In this document: in pieces, positions 21,504-32,702 of the stretch
Numbering within the stretch: position 1 is the stretch's first letter
How the letters are laid out: the number at the start of each line of letters is the position of its first letter
Assembly: GCF_000143415.4 (NCBI RefSeq)
Contig: NW_003314267.1
Coordinates: 224,041 to 288,040, forward strand
Reading direction: 5' to 3'
Origin: Selaginella moellendorffii
Taxonomy: Eukaryota > Streptophyta > Lycopodiopsida > Selaginellales > Selaginellaceae
Length of the DNA stretch: 64,000 nucleotides
The notes under the pieces: model-generated
Seen by the model: the letters and a program-made list of their open reading frames with translations, nothing else
Told to the model about the DNA's origin: nothing
Databases searched by the model: none
Translations under genes and position numbers: made by a program

Positions 21504-21527
21504 TCCCACTTTAACGAAATAGAGCTT
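21504..21527 (-). repeat. Right terminal inverted repeat of copy A
   Basis: It is the reverse complement of the left terminus, followed at once by the target duplication ATGA at 21528-21531. Confidence 0.9.
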
Positions 21528-21754
21528 ATGAGTTCTTTTTCTCTTTTATACTTGTGATTGTTTGTCACGGCTGTAAGTTTTGGTGGAAAGGCTCAATAGT
21601 TACTTCATTGCATTTGGGTGGTTTTATACATGAGTATGTGGCAACTCTCGGTGGTTTGAGGATGGGTGATGTGGACTTTTTTTGGTTTCTGTCACCTAGC
21701 TTGAGTGTTTTCATGAAGGCTTACTCAAGGTAGAGCCTTGGTCAGTACGTTTGT
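21528..21754. other. Spacer between copy A and the copia fragment
   Basis: After the target duplication this should continue the original downstream sequence of the RLP gene. I see no gene in it. Confidence 0.4.
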
Positions 21755-22530
21755 CAGCATCTAGCTTGACTGTTTCAAGAAGACTCACTCACTTGGTCAG
21801 TACGTCTGCCAACATCATGTTAGTAGGTCACAATTCCAAGAGAATTTTGCCTTTTTGGATCAGCTCCTATATGAAGTGGAAATGCAATTTTATGTGCTTT
21901 GTTCTTGAGTGGAATCATGAGTTCCTCATAAGAGCAATAGCAGACTGATTATCACACTAGAGCTATATGGGAGGCAGATCTTCAAGAAGCTTACTCAACC
22001 AGATCACCTCCTTTGCTATTGTTGCTGCTACTACATATTCTGATTTTATTAAAGACATAGCTGTGATAGCATGCTTCTTCAAGCACCAACTGCAAAATGT
22101 TCTTGCAATGGATTCTCCAAGTACTTTGCCATGCAGCTTATAAGGTAGGCTAAATCTGGCCTTGTAGAAATCACGGGATAGATCATGCTGCCGACCATCA
22201 ACACAAGATATATCACTTTTCTCCTGCTCGGATGTTTGGATGTGGAAGCCTTGGAAAGCTTAAGGCTTGCTTGCATGGGAGTGGCCACAAGATTAAAAGT
22301 ACCTTTGAAGTGCATGTTTTTCCTGAGAGAGCTCAAGAATCCATTGTCTCTAGTTCCTTCATATTTGGATTCCAAGGTAGTAGTGCAACTCACCAAGATT
22401 TAATTTCCCAGAGAGTTGAGTCTTAATTTGGATATCATCCACATAAAGCACTAGGAAGATAAATCCTTGGCCTTTAAAGTAGATATATAGGTTATCATTG
22501 TAGTCTAAAAAACTATTAGTCTTGTTATAC
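21755..22530 (-). mobile_element. Ty1/copia pol fragment (reverse transcriptase end and RNase H), decayed
   Basis: On the minus strand, the reverse transcriptase box FLVLYVDDI lies at about 22431-22460 (YVDD at 22434-22445). Then come VGSMIYPVISTRPDLAYLIS (22110-22200), the RNase H stretch DNQSAIALMRNS and RTKHIKLHFHF, and ADVLTK near 21790-21800. This is the standard copia order. Stops and frame changes interrupt it, and no gag, integrase or LTR was recognised beside it. Confidence 0.85.
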
Positions 22531-23290
22531 TGCTCATACCTAAGTTTCGATTTGGATTTTTTGGAAGGTCATCTGGCCTAAATACTGCCTTCTTCAATGA
22601 TATCGCCCACTCGCTACAGCCTCTGGAGATATCTCCAGATGCATGGTCAATTGGTTCACTGGGGCAGGGATAGGTGTCGGGAGCACCTAGAAGAAAAGCT
22701 GGCAATCTCGGCTTTGGGGGTTTTGGTCGGTGTGAGCTGAGTGTCGTCCATGTGCTAGACGGGTGGTCACGAATCACTCTCGAGTGAAATCCAATAATGC
22801 TTAAAACTAAGTATCCCAAAACTTTGGGATACTCTATATTTGAACCCTTATGGATCATCTTGTGAAACACAAATCCCTAAGCCCCAAAATGGAGCCAAAA
22901 GGGTGTTATATAATAATAGTCAAAGCTGAAGCTAAATGAGAGGAACATATTTGGTTTAAAGGCTTTTATTCAAAAAGTCAAGAGCAAAAGTGGAACTCCC
23001 AATGAAGTGCTTAAGGAATGAGTACGAAACAATTAATAAGTGAGTTTCTAGAAAAGGGATATAAAAGGACCAACACATGATATATAGAAGTGTTGGGACC
23101 AAATCTGAGATGGACTTGAGATGGAGTCCGAGATGGAACCAAGATGGAATCCGAGATGGAGTTTGAGAAGAAGTCCGAGATGGACCCAAGATGGAGTCTG
23201 AGATGGACTCGAGATGGAGTTTGAGATGGAGACTAAGACCAGATATGAGACTGAGACCGAGACTAGGTCAAAGATCAAGTTTGAGTCCAA

Positions 23291-24248
23291 TGTAAGCAAC
23301 TAAAGGGAACGACTCAAAAGACAGTCCATAGGGTTCAAATATAGAGGGAAAGGGCCCATGAATAAGAGTGCACCTCCTTTTTCAATCGGTTAAGGGTCTT
23401 GGGATATTTGGGGTTAAGCGTCCTTGGGTTTGAATAGTACTGGGCTGGGTGACCTCCTGGGAAATCCAAACTCAGGAGCGTTACATTTGGTATCGGAGCG
23501 GTCTCGGGTCCGACTCTGTTGGTTGCGGTCTCGGGTCCGACTCTGTTGGTTGGCTAAGGGAATCGCACCACATATTGATTGACATCTGGCTGGTCCAGTT
23601 TGCTCCCACTGGGCTCGACCCGAGGGGTAGGGTGTCAAAGAGAGCGGGGCTCTCAAGAGAGCTACGGCTCTCAGCTTCCGTTCACGAGGGCGTGAACTTG
23701 CAGGGAAGCGTGGTGGATGGGAACGACTCAAGAGACGGTCCATGGGTTCAAATATAGAGGGAAAGGGCCCATGAATAAGAGTGCACCTCCTTTTTCAATC
23801 GGTTAAGGGTCTTGGGATATTTGGGGGACCTCCCGGGAAGTCCAAACTCAGGAGCGTTACATTTGGTATCGGAGCGGTCTCGGGTCCGACTCTGTTGGTT
23901 GGCTAAGGGAATCACACCACATATTGATTGACATCTGGCTGGTCCAGTTTGCTCCCACTGGGCTCGACCCGAGGGGTAGGGTGTCAAAGAGAGCGGGGCT
24001 CTCAAGAGAGCTACGGCTCTCAGCTTCCGTTCACGAGGGCGTGAACTTGCAGGGAAGCGTGGTGGATGGGAACGACTCAAGAGACGGTCCATGGGGTTCA
24101 AATATAGAGGGAAAGGGCCCATGAATAAGAGTGCACCTCCTTTTTCAATCGGTTAAGGGTCTTGGGATATTTGGGGTTAAGCGTCCTTAGGTTTGAATAG
24201 TACTGGTTTGGGTGACCTCCCGGGAAGTCCAAACTCAGGAGCATTACA
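23291..24248 (+). mobile_element. TRIM with three tandem LTRs
   Basis: LTR 1 is 23291-23485 (starts TGTAAGCAACTAAAGG, ends GGAGCGTTACA). LTR 2 is about 23720-23859, with its first bases and an internal ~35 bp missing, and LTR 3 is about 24070-24248. Each of the first two LTRs is followed by TTTGGTATCGGAGC, which fits a primer-binding site for initiator Met tRNA, and a ~210-230 bp non-coding middle. The unit is flanked by the perfect 5-bp duplication TCCAA (23286-23290 and 24249-24253). With no coding capacity it is a terminal-repeat retrotransposon in miniature. Confidence 0.88.
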
Positions 24249-24686
24249 TCCAAGTCTGAGTCCAAGGGTGAAAGCTTAAAGCAATCGTCTTCAAGACCTT
24301 AGGGGGTTTGGTGAACTCCAAAAGTATAGTAGGGGGAAGAACTTTAGTGGAACTAGTTTGGCCAAGAAAAGTTAGTATGATCAAGGAAGGTTATACCCAC
24401 GTAGTGGGTGATAATATAACCAATAAGAAGTCCAAGGCTAGAGTGAAAAGAAGAGGAGTAGTCCTTTCATTTAGTGACTAATGATATGGTCACATGGCAA
24501 GAAAGTCCTAAAAGATAATGGGACTTAGTGGTTAGGTCTTCAAGCCCTAACCTAGTAGCAATGTTGGCGAGCATGGTTGTGGACGAAAAAGGACTTAGTG
24601 GGGATTGAAGAAGGGATATTGGGGAAGGGTATTCCCTATGTTTTTGTGAATCCCAAGGATGGTAAAGTGTAGTCATAGGATGACCA

Positions 24687-26458
24687 TGTGAGACACAAAA
24701 TCCCTAGGCCCCAAAGTGGAGCCGGAAGGGTGCCACGTGGTAGTGGCCGAAGCGAAAGCCAAACGAGCGTAACACGTTTGGACTAAAAGCTCTAACTTGA
24801 AAGGTCGAGAGTGGGAGTGGAACTCCCAACAAAGTGCTCGAGGAACAAGCACAAAGTGAGCAATAAGCGAGGCTCCAAAAAGGGACCCAAAAGGACTAAC
24901 ACATAACATGTGGAGGAGGAGTCCAAGGTGGAGTTTGAGGTGGAGTCCGAGATGGAGTCCGAGATGGAGTCCGAGATGGAGTCCGAGGTGGAGTCCAAGA
25001 TGGACCAAGATGGAGTCTGAGATGGACCCGAGATGGAGTCCGAGATGGACCGAGATGGAGTCCGAGATGGACCCGAGATGGAGTCCGAGATGGACCCGAG
25101 ATGGAATCCGAGATGGACCGAGATGGAGTCCGAGATGGACTCAAGATGGAGTCCGAGATGGACTCGAGATGGAGTCCGAGATGGACCGAGATGGACCTGA
25201 GATGGAGTCCGAGATGGACCGAGACGGAGTCTGAGATGGACCCGAGATGGAGTCCGAGATGGACCTGACGTGGAGTCCGAGATGGACCCGAGATGGAGTC
25301 CGAAGTTGAGACCGAGACCTAGACCGAGACCAGGACTGAGACCGAGACCGGGATTGAGACCGAGACCGGGACCGAGACCGAGACTGAGGTTGAGGCCGAG
25401 ACCAAGCCCAAGTCCGAGTCTGAGTCCGAGTCCGAGTTCGAGTCCGAGTTCGAGTCTGAGAGGGTGAAAGCCCAAAGCGTTCGTCTCCCAGACCCTGGGG
25501 GGTTTGGTGAGCTCCAAAAGTATAGTAAGGGGGAGGACTGCAATGGAGCCAGTTTGGCCAGGAAAGGCCAGTTTGGCCCAAAAAGGCCAGACCCAATGTT
25601 GGGTGATGAACTGACCACTGGGAAGTCCAAGACTAGAGTGAATACAGACCGACAAGCGAGGTATCTTGGTGAAGTGTTCAAGAGCCGGCTCTAGTTCCCC
25701 CGGGAGATCGACTGGCTGATGCTCCCAGTCCAAGTGTGGGTGGCACTACCTACTTGGATACCAGGCATGGCTCAACAGAACCTCGCTCTAAGCCCATGGC
25801 TAGAGCACCTAAAGGTGGAAGGTGGGGAGAGTACCCACGGGGCTCGTGTAGGCCCATGGTATTCCGAAATGTTGTCCCGGAGTCCCAAATGGGGGGAAAG
25901 GAGGAGGAGCAGTCCTCTAGTGTAGTGACTAAGGATACAATCACATGGTGAGGAAGTCCCAAAGGACCATGGGACTTAGTGGTCGGGCCTGTGGGCCTTG
26001 ATCTAGTGGCAGTGTCGGCGAACATGGCCATGGACAGAAAAGGGACTTGGTAAGAACTGACAAAGGGATATTGGGGAAGGCTATTCCCCATATTTGTAGG
26101 CATCCTAAGGATGCTAAGGAGTGGATCTGGGTTGACCACTCGTGGACGGATGGCCCAGTTTTGGAGAGACGGGATGGTGATGCAAGTGGTATTGGACCAC
26201 TAGTGCGGCAAAGGTGAATGGGCATGGCCTTAGTTTAACGGGCCAATATGTCAGTGGTACCTTTGGGTGTCAATCTTGGGACCGGACACGTGGAGCACTT
26301 GGACTAAGTGCTAGGGATGAGTGGCATGGATGCCCTCCTCGGGGCTAGCAAGTCCCAAGTCCTGAATTGGACTTAAGGAGGTTGTGAATGAGACTCCTCC
26401 AATGGGTCGAAGGTGTGGTTAAGTGGCTAAAGTAGAATGGAAAAATTAGTCGCTTACA
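24687..26458 (+). repeat. Solo LTR (1,772 bp) with perfect target duplication
   Basis: It begins TGTGAGACACAAAATCCC and ends TTAGTCGCTTACA. Perfect GACCA duplications lie at 24682-24686 and 26459-26463. No primer-binding site or internal region follows; instead the sequence of the host LTR resumes (CTTATGGATGAGTGG). Its middle (about 24906-25460) is the GAGATGGAGTCC / GAGACCGAGACC minisatellite. Confidence 0.85.
24906..25460 (+). repeat. Purine-rich minisatellite inside an LTR
   Basis: About 12-bp units GAGATGGAGTCC or GAGATGGACCC run for ~390 bp and then change to GAGACCGAGACC-like units. Equivalent blocks lie at 23097-23290, 27866-27990, 31330-31680, 48513-49005, 51940-52300, 58385-58780 and 62355-62755, each at the same place in an LTR. 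Long open frames across them (MESEMDPRWSPRW or SISDSISGPSRTPSR repeats) are by-products of the repeat. Confidence 0.9.
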
Positions 26459-27097
26459 GACCACTTATGGATGAGTGGCCTAGTTTTTGGGAGGTGAGAC
26501 TATGGTATACATGATCTTGAACTACCCACAAGACAAAAGTGAATGGATATAGCTTTAGCATAATAGACTAATATGCTAGTGGTACCTTTGGGTGTTTATT
26601 GTAAAATTGGACACATAGAGCATTTGGACTAAGTGCAAAAGCTGAGTGGTATAGATGCCATTCATAAAGCTAGTATGTCCTCAAGTCAAAACTAAGATTT
26701 AGGGAGGTTGTAAGTGAGACTCCTCCAAATGGTCAAAGGTGTGGTTAAGTGACTAAAGTAGAATGGAAACTTTAGTTCTTTATACGTCTCTCAAGTCATT
26801 TTCTTTGGTTGCTTATAATCTGCCATGCTTCCCTGCAAGTTCACACCCTCATAAATGAAAACTAAAAGCCCTATTCTCTTGATACCCTACCCCTTAGATT
26901 GAGCCTAGTTGGAGGCAAACTAAACTTACTAGTTATCAATATTAACATAGGGTGTAATTCCCCTATCCAACCAATAGAGTTGGACTCGAGACCACTTTGA
27001 TACCAAATATAAGCTCCTCAATTTAGACTTCTTGAAAGGTCATTTACCTTAGTACTATTTAAATCCAAAGATGCTTAACCCCAAGTATCCCAAGACT

Positions 27098-27294
27098 CTA
27101 TAAGCAATCAAAGAGAACAATTTGAGAGACAATCCATAAGGGTTCAAATATAAACGGAAATGGCCCATGAAAAAAAATGCACCCTCTTTTCCAATAGATT
27201 TAATGGTTTTGTAATATTTAAGGTTAAGTGTCTTTGAGTTTAAATAGTATTGGGCTAGGTGACTTCCTAGGAAGTCTAAATCCAAGAGTTTACA
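27098..27294 (+). repeat. Solo TRIM LTR, decayed
   Basis: It reads like the 195-bp TRIM LTR at 23291 (TATAAGCAATCAAAGAG start, AAGAGTTTACA end) with many A/T substitutions. It sits inside the reversed TRIM LTR. I could not find a clean target duplication. Confidence 0.6.
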
Positions 27295-27440
27295 TGATTA
27301 GAAAAAAGAATGGACTCTGATTTTTCCTTTATATTTAAACCTTTATGAATAGTCTCTTGAGTTGTTCTCTTTAATTATTTATACATACACCCAAAAAATT
27401 ACTAAGAAGCTATATAAGAACTAAAAGTTTGGCATTTTTT

Positions 27441-28340
27441 TCATTCTCTACAAGCTTAGCTAGCAAATTGGTAAATAATCTCCTTTATATCTGCCCATAA
27501 TAAGAGTAAAAGATTTTACCTTTTGTTCATTGATTAAGTGCACTTGTTCCAACTTCCTCTAGACTTTCATACATCTTATAACTACATCTATGTGATGTTG
27601 GGTTTTTAGCTCTTCATTCCTTTACACATGCCATGATATCATTATAACTGCTAATTGTTGGGACCTTTTGTGTAGCGCATGTGATTATGGGATGAGATTT
27701 GGATATATTATCACTGTAAATCTTTGGAACCTTGGGGGATAAATAAGGATAAAATAGCAATTAATAGCTCTTTTATCAAATAATTGCCCCTTTGTAAGGA
27801 ATTAACTCTCTAAGGTATCGTAGGCTAAAGGAAACCACGACCAGGATGATAAAGAGTTCATCAGATGAGATGGAGTCTAAGATTGAGTCCGAAACTGATT
27901 CCAAAACTAAGTTCGAGATTGAGTCTGAAATCGAGTTTGAGACCAACTCCGAGATTGAGTTTGAGTTCGAGACTGAGTCTGAGACCAAGATTGGATTAGA
28001 GTGGGAGTGAGCATGGACTCAAGTGGTGCTAGAAAGGCTACCTAAGGAAGTGCTCAAAAGCAGCTCTTACTCTCGAAGGAGAAACCAATTGTAATACTCT
28101 TGGCTTATGTGGAGTGGTGCTCTATTTGAGTACCATATGGCTTATTGGTCCTTGCCCCTTCCTAGGGGCTTAGGCCTTCCCTTCAGGATGGAAGTGGGGG
28201 AGTAGGGGTACCCATATCGGGCTGTTAGGCCACAGTGTTTCCCCCTAGAATCCCAAAGCAAATGATGCACCCAAGACTTGAGATTTAAAGGGTCCTATGA
28301 TTAAGTTTTGTTATACCATGAAATGTTAGAAACTTGGAGG
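27441..28340 (+). repeat. Degenerate LTR-like remnant
   Basis: 27441-27865 is AT-rich with nothing recognisable. From 27866 a short version of the GAGATGGAGTCC block appears, followed by GCTACCTAAGGAAGTGCTC. That matches in order the post-minisatellite part of the other LTRs (GGTAGCTTGGTGAAGTGTTC). It may be what is left of the 5' LTR for the internal region at 28341. Confidence 0.45.
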
Positions 28341-31116
28341 CTTAATATGATTAGCTACTTATGCTTGCGGGGAGTGTAACTGAATCTTAAATCCAATATA
28401 ACCTGAGGAGGGGGATTAAAAGAGAATTTGGAATCTGTGAATGGATGGCTAACATTCCATTGCTCATGCAATGAATAGCTGAAACCAAATAGGTCCAAGT
28501 AAGAGTTGGTACAATAGACGAAAATCTTGGCAAGGGAATTTAACTAAGGCCAAGGTAGTGGTGGTCGGATAGATGAGATAAGTTAGCAAATAGGAAAGGA
28601 AGAATTTATGGCTTATAATCTATGTAACTTATATTACTCCAAATGCTACTTTGCATCTAAGGGATGAGCTGAATAGGTTGACATAGATAGGAACCATTTA
28701 AAAGTATGTGAATGTGTTTATGGCGAAGAGGATCTTTGTCACAAACACAAGTCCTTGAAATGGTACCCGAGGCTACCTTTAATAAATACTGGAACAAACC
28801 CAAGGAGTTGGGGGTGTACTTAGAGGATGAGTCGATATTTTCATTTTATGGACAAATAATCCTAAGGGGCAAAAGTAGCTCATAAGGAATAAAAAATAAT
28901 CAAGTGTCAGAGTAACACTTGCAAAGATACTCCTTATGAGTAGGATATGAATATAAAAAGTTGTATTTTAGTGAACTGACACCTCAAAAATAGCTGTGAG
29001 GCTAAGACCTTATGAGTCATCACATTAGCAAAGTCCAAAAAACTGGATGATTTGAGTGGAGTCAAGGAATAGTTCTAAAGAACTAGTGGAAACATTTAGA
29101 TTGAGGTGTGTTGCACTCTATGAAGGACAAAGAGGATCATAAAATCCAAGTATGAGAATAGTGGGTATTTAATTGATGGTAGAATGTGTTATACTAAAGT
29201 TGTGGGAAAAGTGTTCCTAGAATAAAGCAATGTTGGCATAGAGTTGCGTGTGAACACTATGGTGCAGTACTAACTGATAGTTGGCATAAGAAACAACTAT
29301 TTTGGTCTTGGCAAAGACCTAAATATAAGTGAAAAGTGTCGTAAGAATAGGCTCGTAGAGCCAATGGTGTGGAGATACCAAATGTGCTAAGGTGTGATGC
29401 CTTAAGGTCAAGTTAGTGGATTCATGAGAAAGGAATCCTAATGGAAATAAAAATAGCATAGCCTAAGTTGGAAGGCATATAGTTAAAGTGTGGTAACTCA
29501 AATAATGATGGAGGTGTGGAAGCACCAATAATGAGTTGTAAAACTTGACCACTATAAAACAACTAAGCAAAAGGTATAACATAATTGATTGGATTGGTAA
29601 AAGTTAACTACCCAAAACTTCTTATTAGAATAAAAAGGTTAGATAAATCTCTTAGGAGGATAAATTGCTTATATTGCAATATAATAAGTCAATGTTGAAA
29701 AGGGAAATATTCATTGTCAAAGAAGGCCATCATTGGGACACTTAAACACTCTAAAACACTAGAAAATGGTATTTAATATCATGAAGGCATTAGATAAGTC
29801 CCAAAGGATTAAGTCCCTAGCAAATAATGGATAGAAGGTATTATCTAACGTCCAAGGTTGCAAAGATGGGAAAAATCCTTTTATCTAAATTGTACAAAAC
29901 CAAAAGGGATTTTGGCAAGGCTAGTGATATGCATATGAAGACCTATAAGTAGTAATTTCCCAATCATCCTCAAAGCGAGATACCGTGCATGGTCTTCCAA
30001 AGAGAATCTAGAAAGTTAGGAACTTTTGGTTTGGGTCCCAACTCACTAAAGCATGGTGATAGTTTGGAATATGAAGACACTCATTTTTCGGTGGTCATAA
30101 ACTCTCGGTAAGGAGATTGGCTTGAGCACACCGCCAAGTGGGGGATGCCCCAGAGTCATGATGCATGGTTAGATTGCGTAGGGTGAAAGCTCGGCATATC
30201 TAACTTGAATACTTTGGTGCAAGTGGTGAATGAGATGGGACACTCAGTCTCAGTTACTACGGACCCTTGGCAGGAAGGGGTGGCTTGGGTGCACTGCCAA
30301 GTGTGGGGGATGGCCCCAAGGTCCCCCCGGGTCATGGTCAATAAGTTAAAAGTTTGGAAGACTTAGTATCTATTAGCAAATTTGTTAAGGTGTCAAAGGT
30401 TAAATTACTAAGTGATCTTATGGTTAAACAAGAACAAAGTCCTTATAAAGTTTCTAGTTCAAAATATTAATTTAAACTATTGGTAATGGTGTGGCTTGGT
30501 CAAAGCAACCAAATAGGAAAGACACCTAAAGGAAATGAACTGCAACAATATAGTGGTATTATGAGTTTAAAAAAACAATCTCCAAGAAAAGGACTCATGG
30601 GTGAGTTGTAAGATTGGGCTATAGATAGAGTCCATAGTAGAAAATGCTAAAGAAACCTACTAGGGGTGAACACCTTATAAACTTTGCAAAGTAGAGCCTT
30701 TGTTATAAAACCAAAAAGATATATCAAGGATAGAGGTAGTGATCTTATATTGCATGGTGCAACAATCAGGATATGAGCAAAAGATTAATAACCAAGATTA
30801 GACTATGGAAATCATTAAAAGGAATCTAAATGACAAAGTTAGGCTATGTTAGATATTAATAAATTGTGGGAAATGACATATATTTCCAAGGATAAATTCC
30901 TAAATACTTCAATTTGGTGAAAGTAAAAGCTCTAAAAGAGATGGAATGGTAAAGTAGCCAAATGAGATGGCCATAAATAACCCTAGCACAAATTATGGAT
31001 AAGTGGAACTTAGTGCCAATAGTGGTATGAAATAAAAGAGAGGATGATCCATGATGCGGTTACTTTATAAAATAATTTATTCTACTATGTAGAATTTCAT
31101 TTATGGGTGGTGGAAT
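28341..31116 (+). mobile_element. Non-coding internal region of a long LTR element
   Basis: No open frame of note exists, yet the sequence is clearly related in order to 50033-51721 and 53291-55900; for example AACCCAAGGAGTTGGGGGTG near 28798 matches AACTCAAGGAGTTGGGGGTG near 50525. A purine-rich GGGTGGTGG just before 31117 fits a polypurine tract. gag and pol are absent, so this is a large retrotransposon derivative. Confidence 0.7.
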
Positions 31117-32702
31117 TGTGAGACACAAATCCCTAAGCCCCAAAGTGGGGAGTTGAAAGGGTGCCACATGGTAGTGGCTGAAGCAAAAGCCAAATGAGTG
31201 TGCTTCGACTTGAAAAGTAGAGAATGGGAGTGGAATTCCCAACGGAATGCTTGAGGAATGAGCACGAAACGAGCAACAAGTGAGTTTCTAGAAAAGGGAC
31301 ACAAGAGGACTAATAGATAACATGTGGAAGTGTCGAGATGGAGTTTGAGGTGGACCCAAGATGGAGTCCGAGATGGAGTCCAAGATGGATCCGAGATAGA
31401 AACTGAGACCAAGACCAAGATTGAGACCGAAATTGAGACCAAGACCAAGATTGAGTCTGAGTCCAAGACCACGATTGAGTCCAAGACCGAGTCTGAGTTT
31501 GAGACCGAGTTTGAGTCTGAGACTGAGACCGAGACCGAGTACAAGTCTGAGTCTGAGTCCGAGACCAAGACTGAGACTAAGTCAAAGTACGAGTCCGAGT
31601 CTGAGTTCAAGACCAAGACTGAAACTGAGTCAAAGTACAAGTTTGAGTTTGAGTTTGAGTCTTAGTTTGAGACTGAATACTAATATAGGTTGTGGGGTGA
31701 AAGCCCAAAGTGATTATCCCCCAAGGGGTGGGGGAACTATAAAGGGTTCCAAAAGTATAATAGGGAGAGTGTGGGGGTTAGACTCTAGTGGAACCAGTTT
31801 GGATAGGAAAGGCTAGTGTGACTTAGAAAGGCTATACCCACGTATTGGGTGATGATATATTTATTGAGGAGTCTAAGGCTAGAGTGAATACAGATAGATA
31901 AATGGGGTAGCTTGGTGAAGTGCTTAAGAGCTGGCTTTACCTCCCCCGAGAGATTGAAAGCTCGATGCTCCCAATTTAAGTGTGGGTGGCACTACCTACT
32001 TGGATACTTAGCATGGCTCATTGGAACCTCACTTTAGCCACATGGCTAGGGCACCCAAAGATGGAAGGTGGGGAGAGTACCCATGAGGCTCGCGTAGGGC
32101 CATGATGTTTTGAAATGTTGTCTCAAAGTCTCGGACTGTAGAAAGGAAGAGGAGCAAGCCTTTGGTGTAAAGACCAAAGCTACAGTCATATGGTGAGGAA
32201 GTTTCAAAGGTCAATGGGACATAGTGGTCGAGCCTGTGAGCCTTGACCCAATGGCAATATTGGTAAACATAACCCTGGACTGAAAGGGACTTTGTGGGGA
32301 TCAAAAAAAGGATACTAGGGAAGGCTGTTCCCATGTTTGTGGGCATCCTAAGGATGTTAAGGAGTGGATCTAGAATGATCACTCATGGATGGATAGCTTA
32401 ATCTTTAAGATACAGGACTATAATATAAGTGGTGTTGGATCATCGGTGTGACAAAGGTGATTAGGTATGGCCTTAGTGTAACGGGCTAAAATGCCAGTGG
32501 TACCTTTGGGTGTCAATCATAGGATTGGACATGTAAAGCATTTGGACTGAGTGCAAAGGTTGAATGGCATGGATGCCATTCTCGGGGCTAGCAAGTCCCC
32601 AAGTCCGAAATAGGACTTATAAAAGTCGTGAGTAAAACTCCTCCAAGTGGTCGATAGTGTGGTTAAGTGATTAAAGTAAAATGAAAAATTTAGTTGTTTA
32701 CA
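31117..32702 (+). repeat. 3' LTR of the degenerate non-coding element
   Basis: It starts TGTGAGACACAAATCCC directly after the GGGTGGTGG tract and ends TTAGTTGTTTACA. The minisatellite block is at 31330-31680. The next base begins a reversed gypsy pol. Confidence 0.75.

Larger units (their letters stand above)
8937..21527. mobile_element. Giant DNA transposon, copy A (12,591 bp)
   Basis: The ends are 24-bp terminal inverted repeats beginning AAGCTCTATTTCGTTAAAGT. They are perfect inverted copies of each other and are flanked by the 4-bp direct repeat ATGA (8933-8936 and 21528-21531). The same termini and content recur at 34230-47021 with a different 4-bp duplication, so this is a mobile unit and not a segmental duplication. 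It carries a minus-strand multi-exon gene (FCP1-like/ParB-like) and a plus-strand transposase-like gene, divergent from a central palindromic region. A 4-bp target duplication together with the DDE-like motifs is reminiscent of the Sola superfamily, but superfamily placement is inference. Relative to copy B it has lost ~0.95 kb near 20922 and carries extra blocks at 15647-15877 and 16349-16743. Confidence 0.92.
22861..26784 (+). repeat. Solo LTR of the long non-coding family, carrying two nested insertions
   Basis: It starts TGTGAAACACAAATCCC and ends near ...AGTTCTTTATA, the positions where other members read TGTGAGACAC...AGTCACTTACA. It is flanked by CATCT (22856-22860) and CGTCT (26785-26789), a 5-bp duplication with one mismatch. 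Inside are a TRIM at 23291-24248 and another LTR at 24687-26458. Removing these leaves a single LTR with no internal region, hence a solo LTR. Confidence 0.75.
22532..27440 (-). mobile_element. Inverted, decayed TRIM retroelement that hosts later insertions
   Basis: TRIM LTR sequence in reverse orientation is recognisable at 22532-22590 and 22790-22860. It continues after the LTR insertion at 26785 (CTCAAGTCATTTTCTTTGGTT). Its internal region runs through 26820-27010 with a reversed primer-binding-like CCACTTTGATACCAAAT. The second reversed LTR lies at 27010-27097 and 27300-27390, split by a direct-orientation TRIM LTR. Boundaries are approximate because of heavy decay. Confidence 0.6.

Noticed and set aside
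8937-21527. CACTA (En/Spm) transposon
   Set aside because: The termini are AAGCTC and not CACTA and the target duplication is 4 bp, not 3 bp. The part-one modules of the plus-strand protein alone are not enough.
22956-23299. Small open frames with SISDSV-type repeats
   Set aside because: They come from the same LTR minisatellite; no gene.
24792-25733. Minus-strand open frame of 313 codons with LGLGLG and SISDSISGPS repeats
   Set aside because: It is a by-product of the 12-bp minisatellite, and similar frames appear in all frames of the other LTRs.
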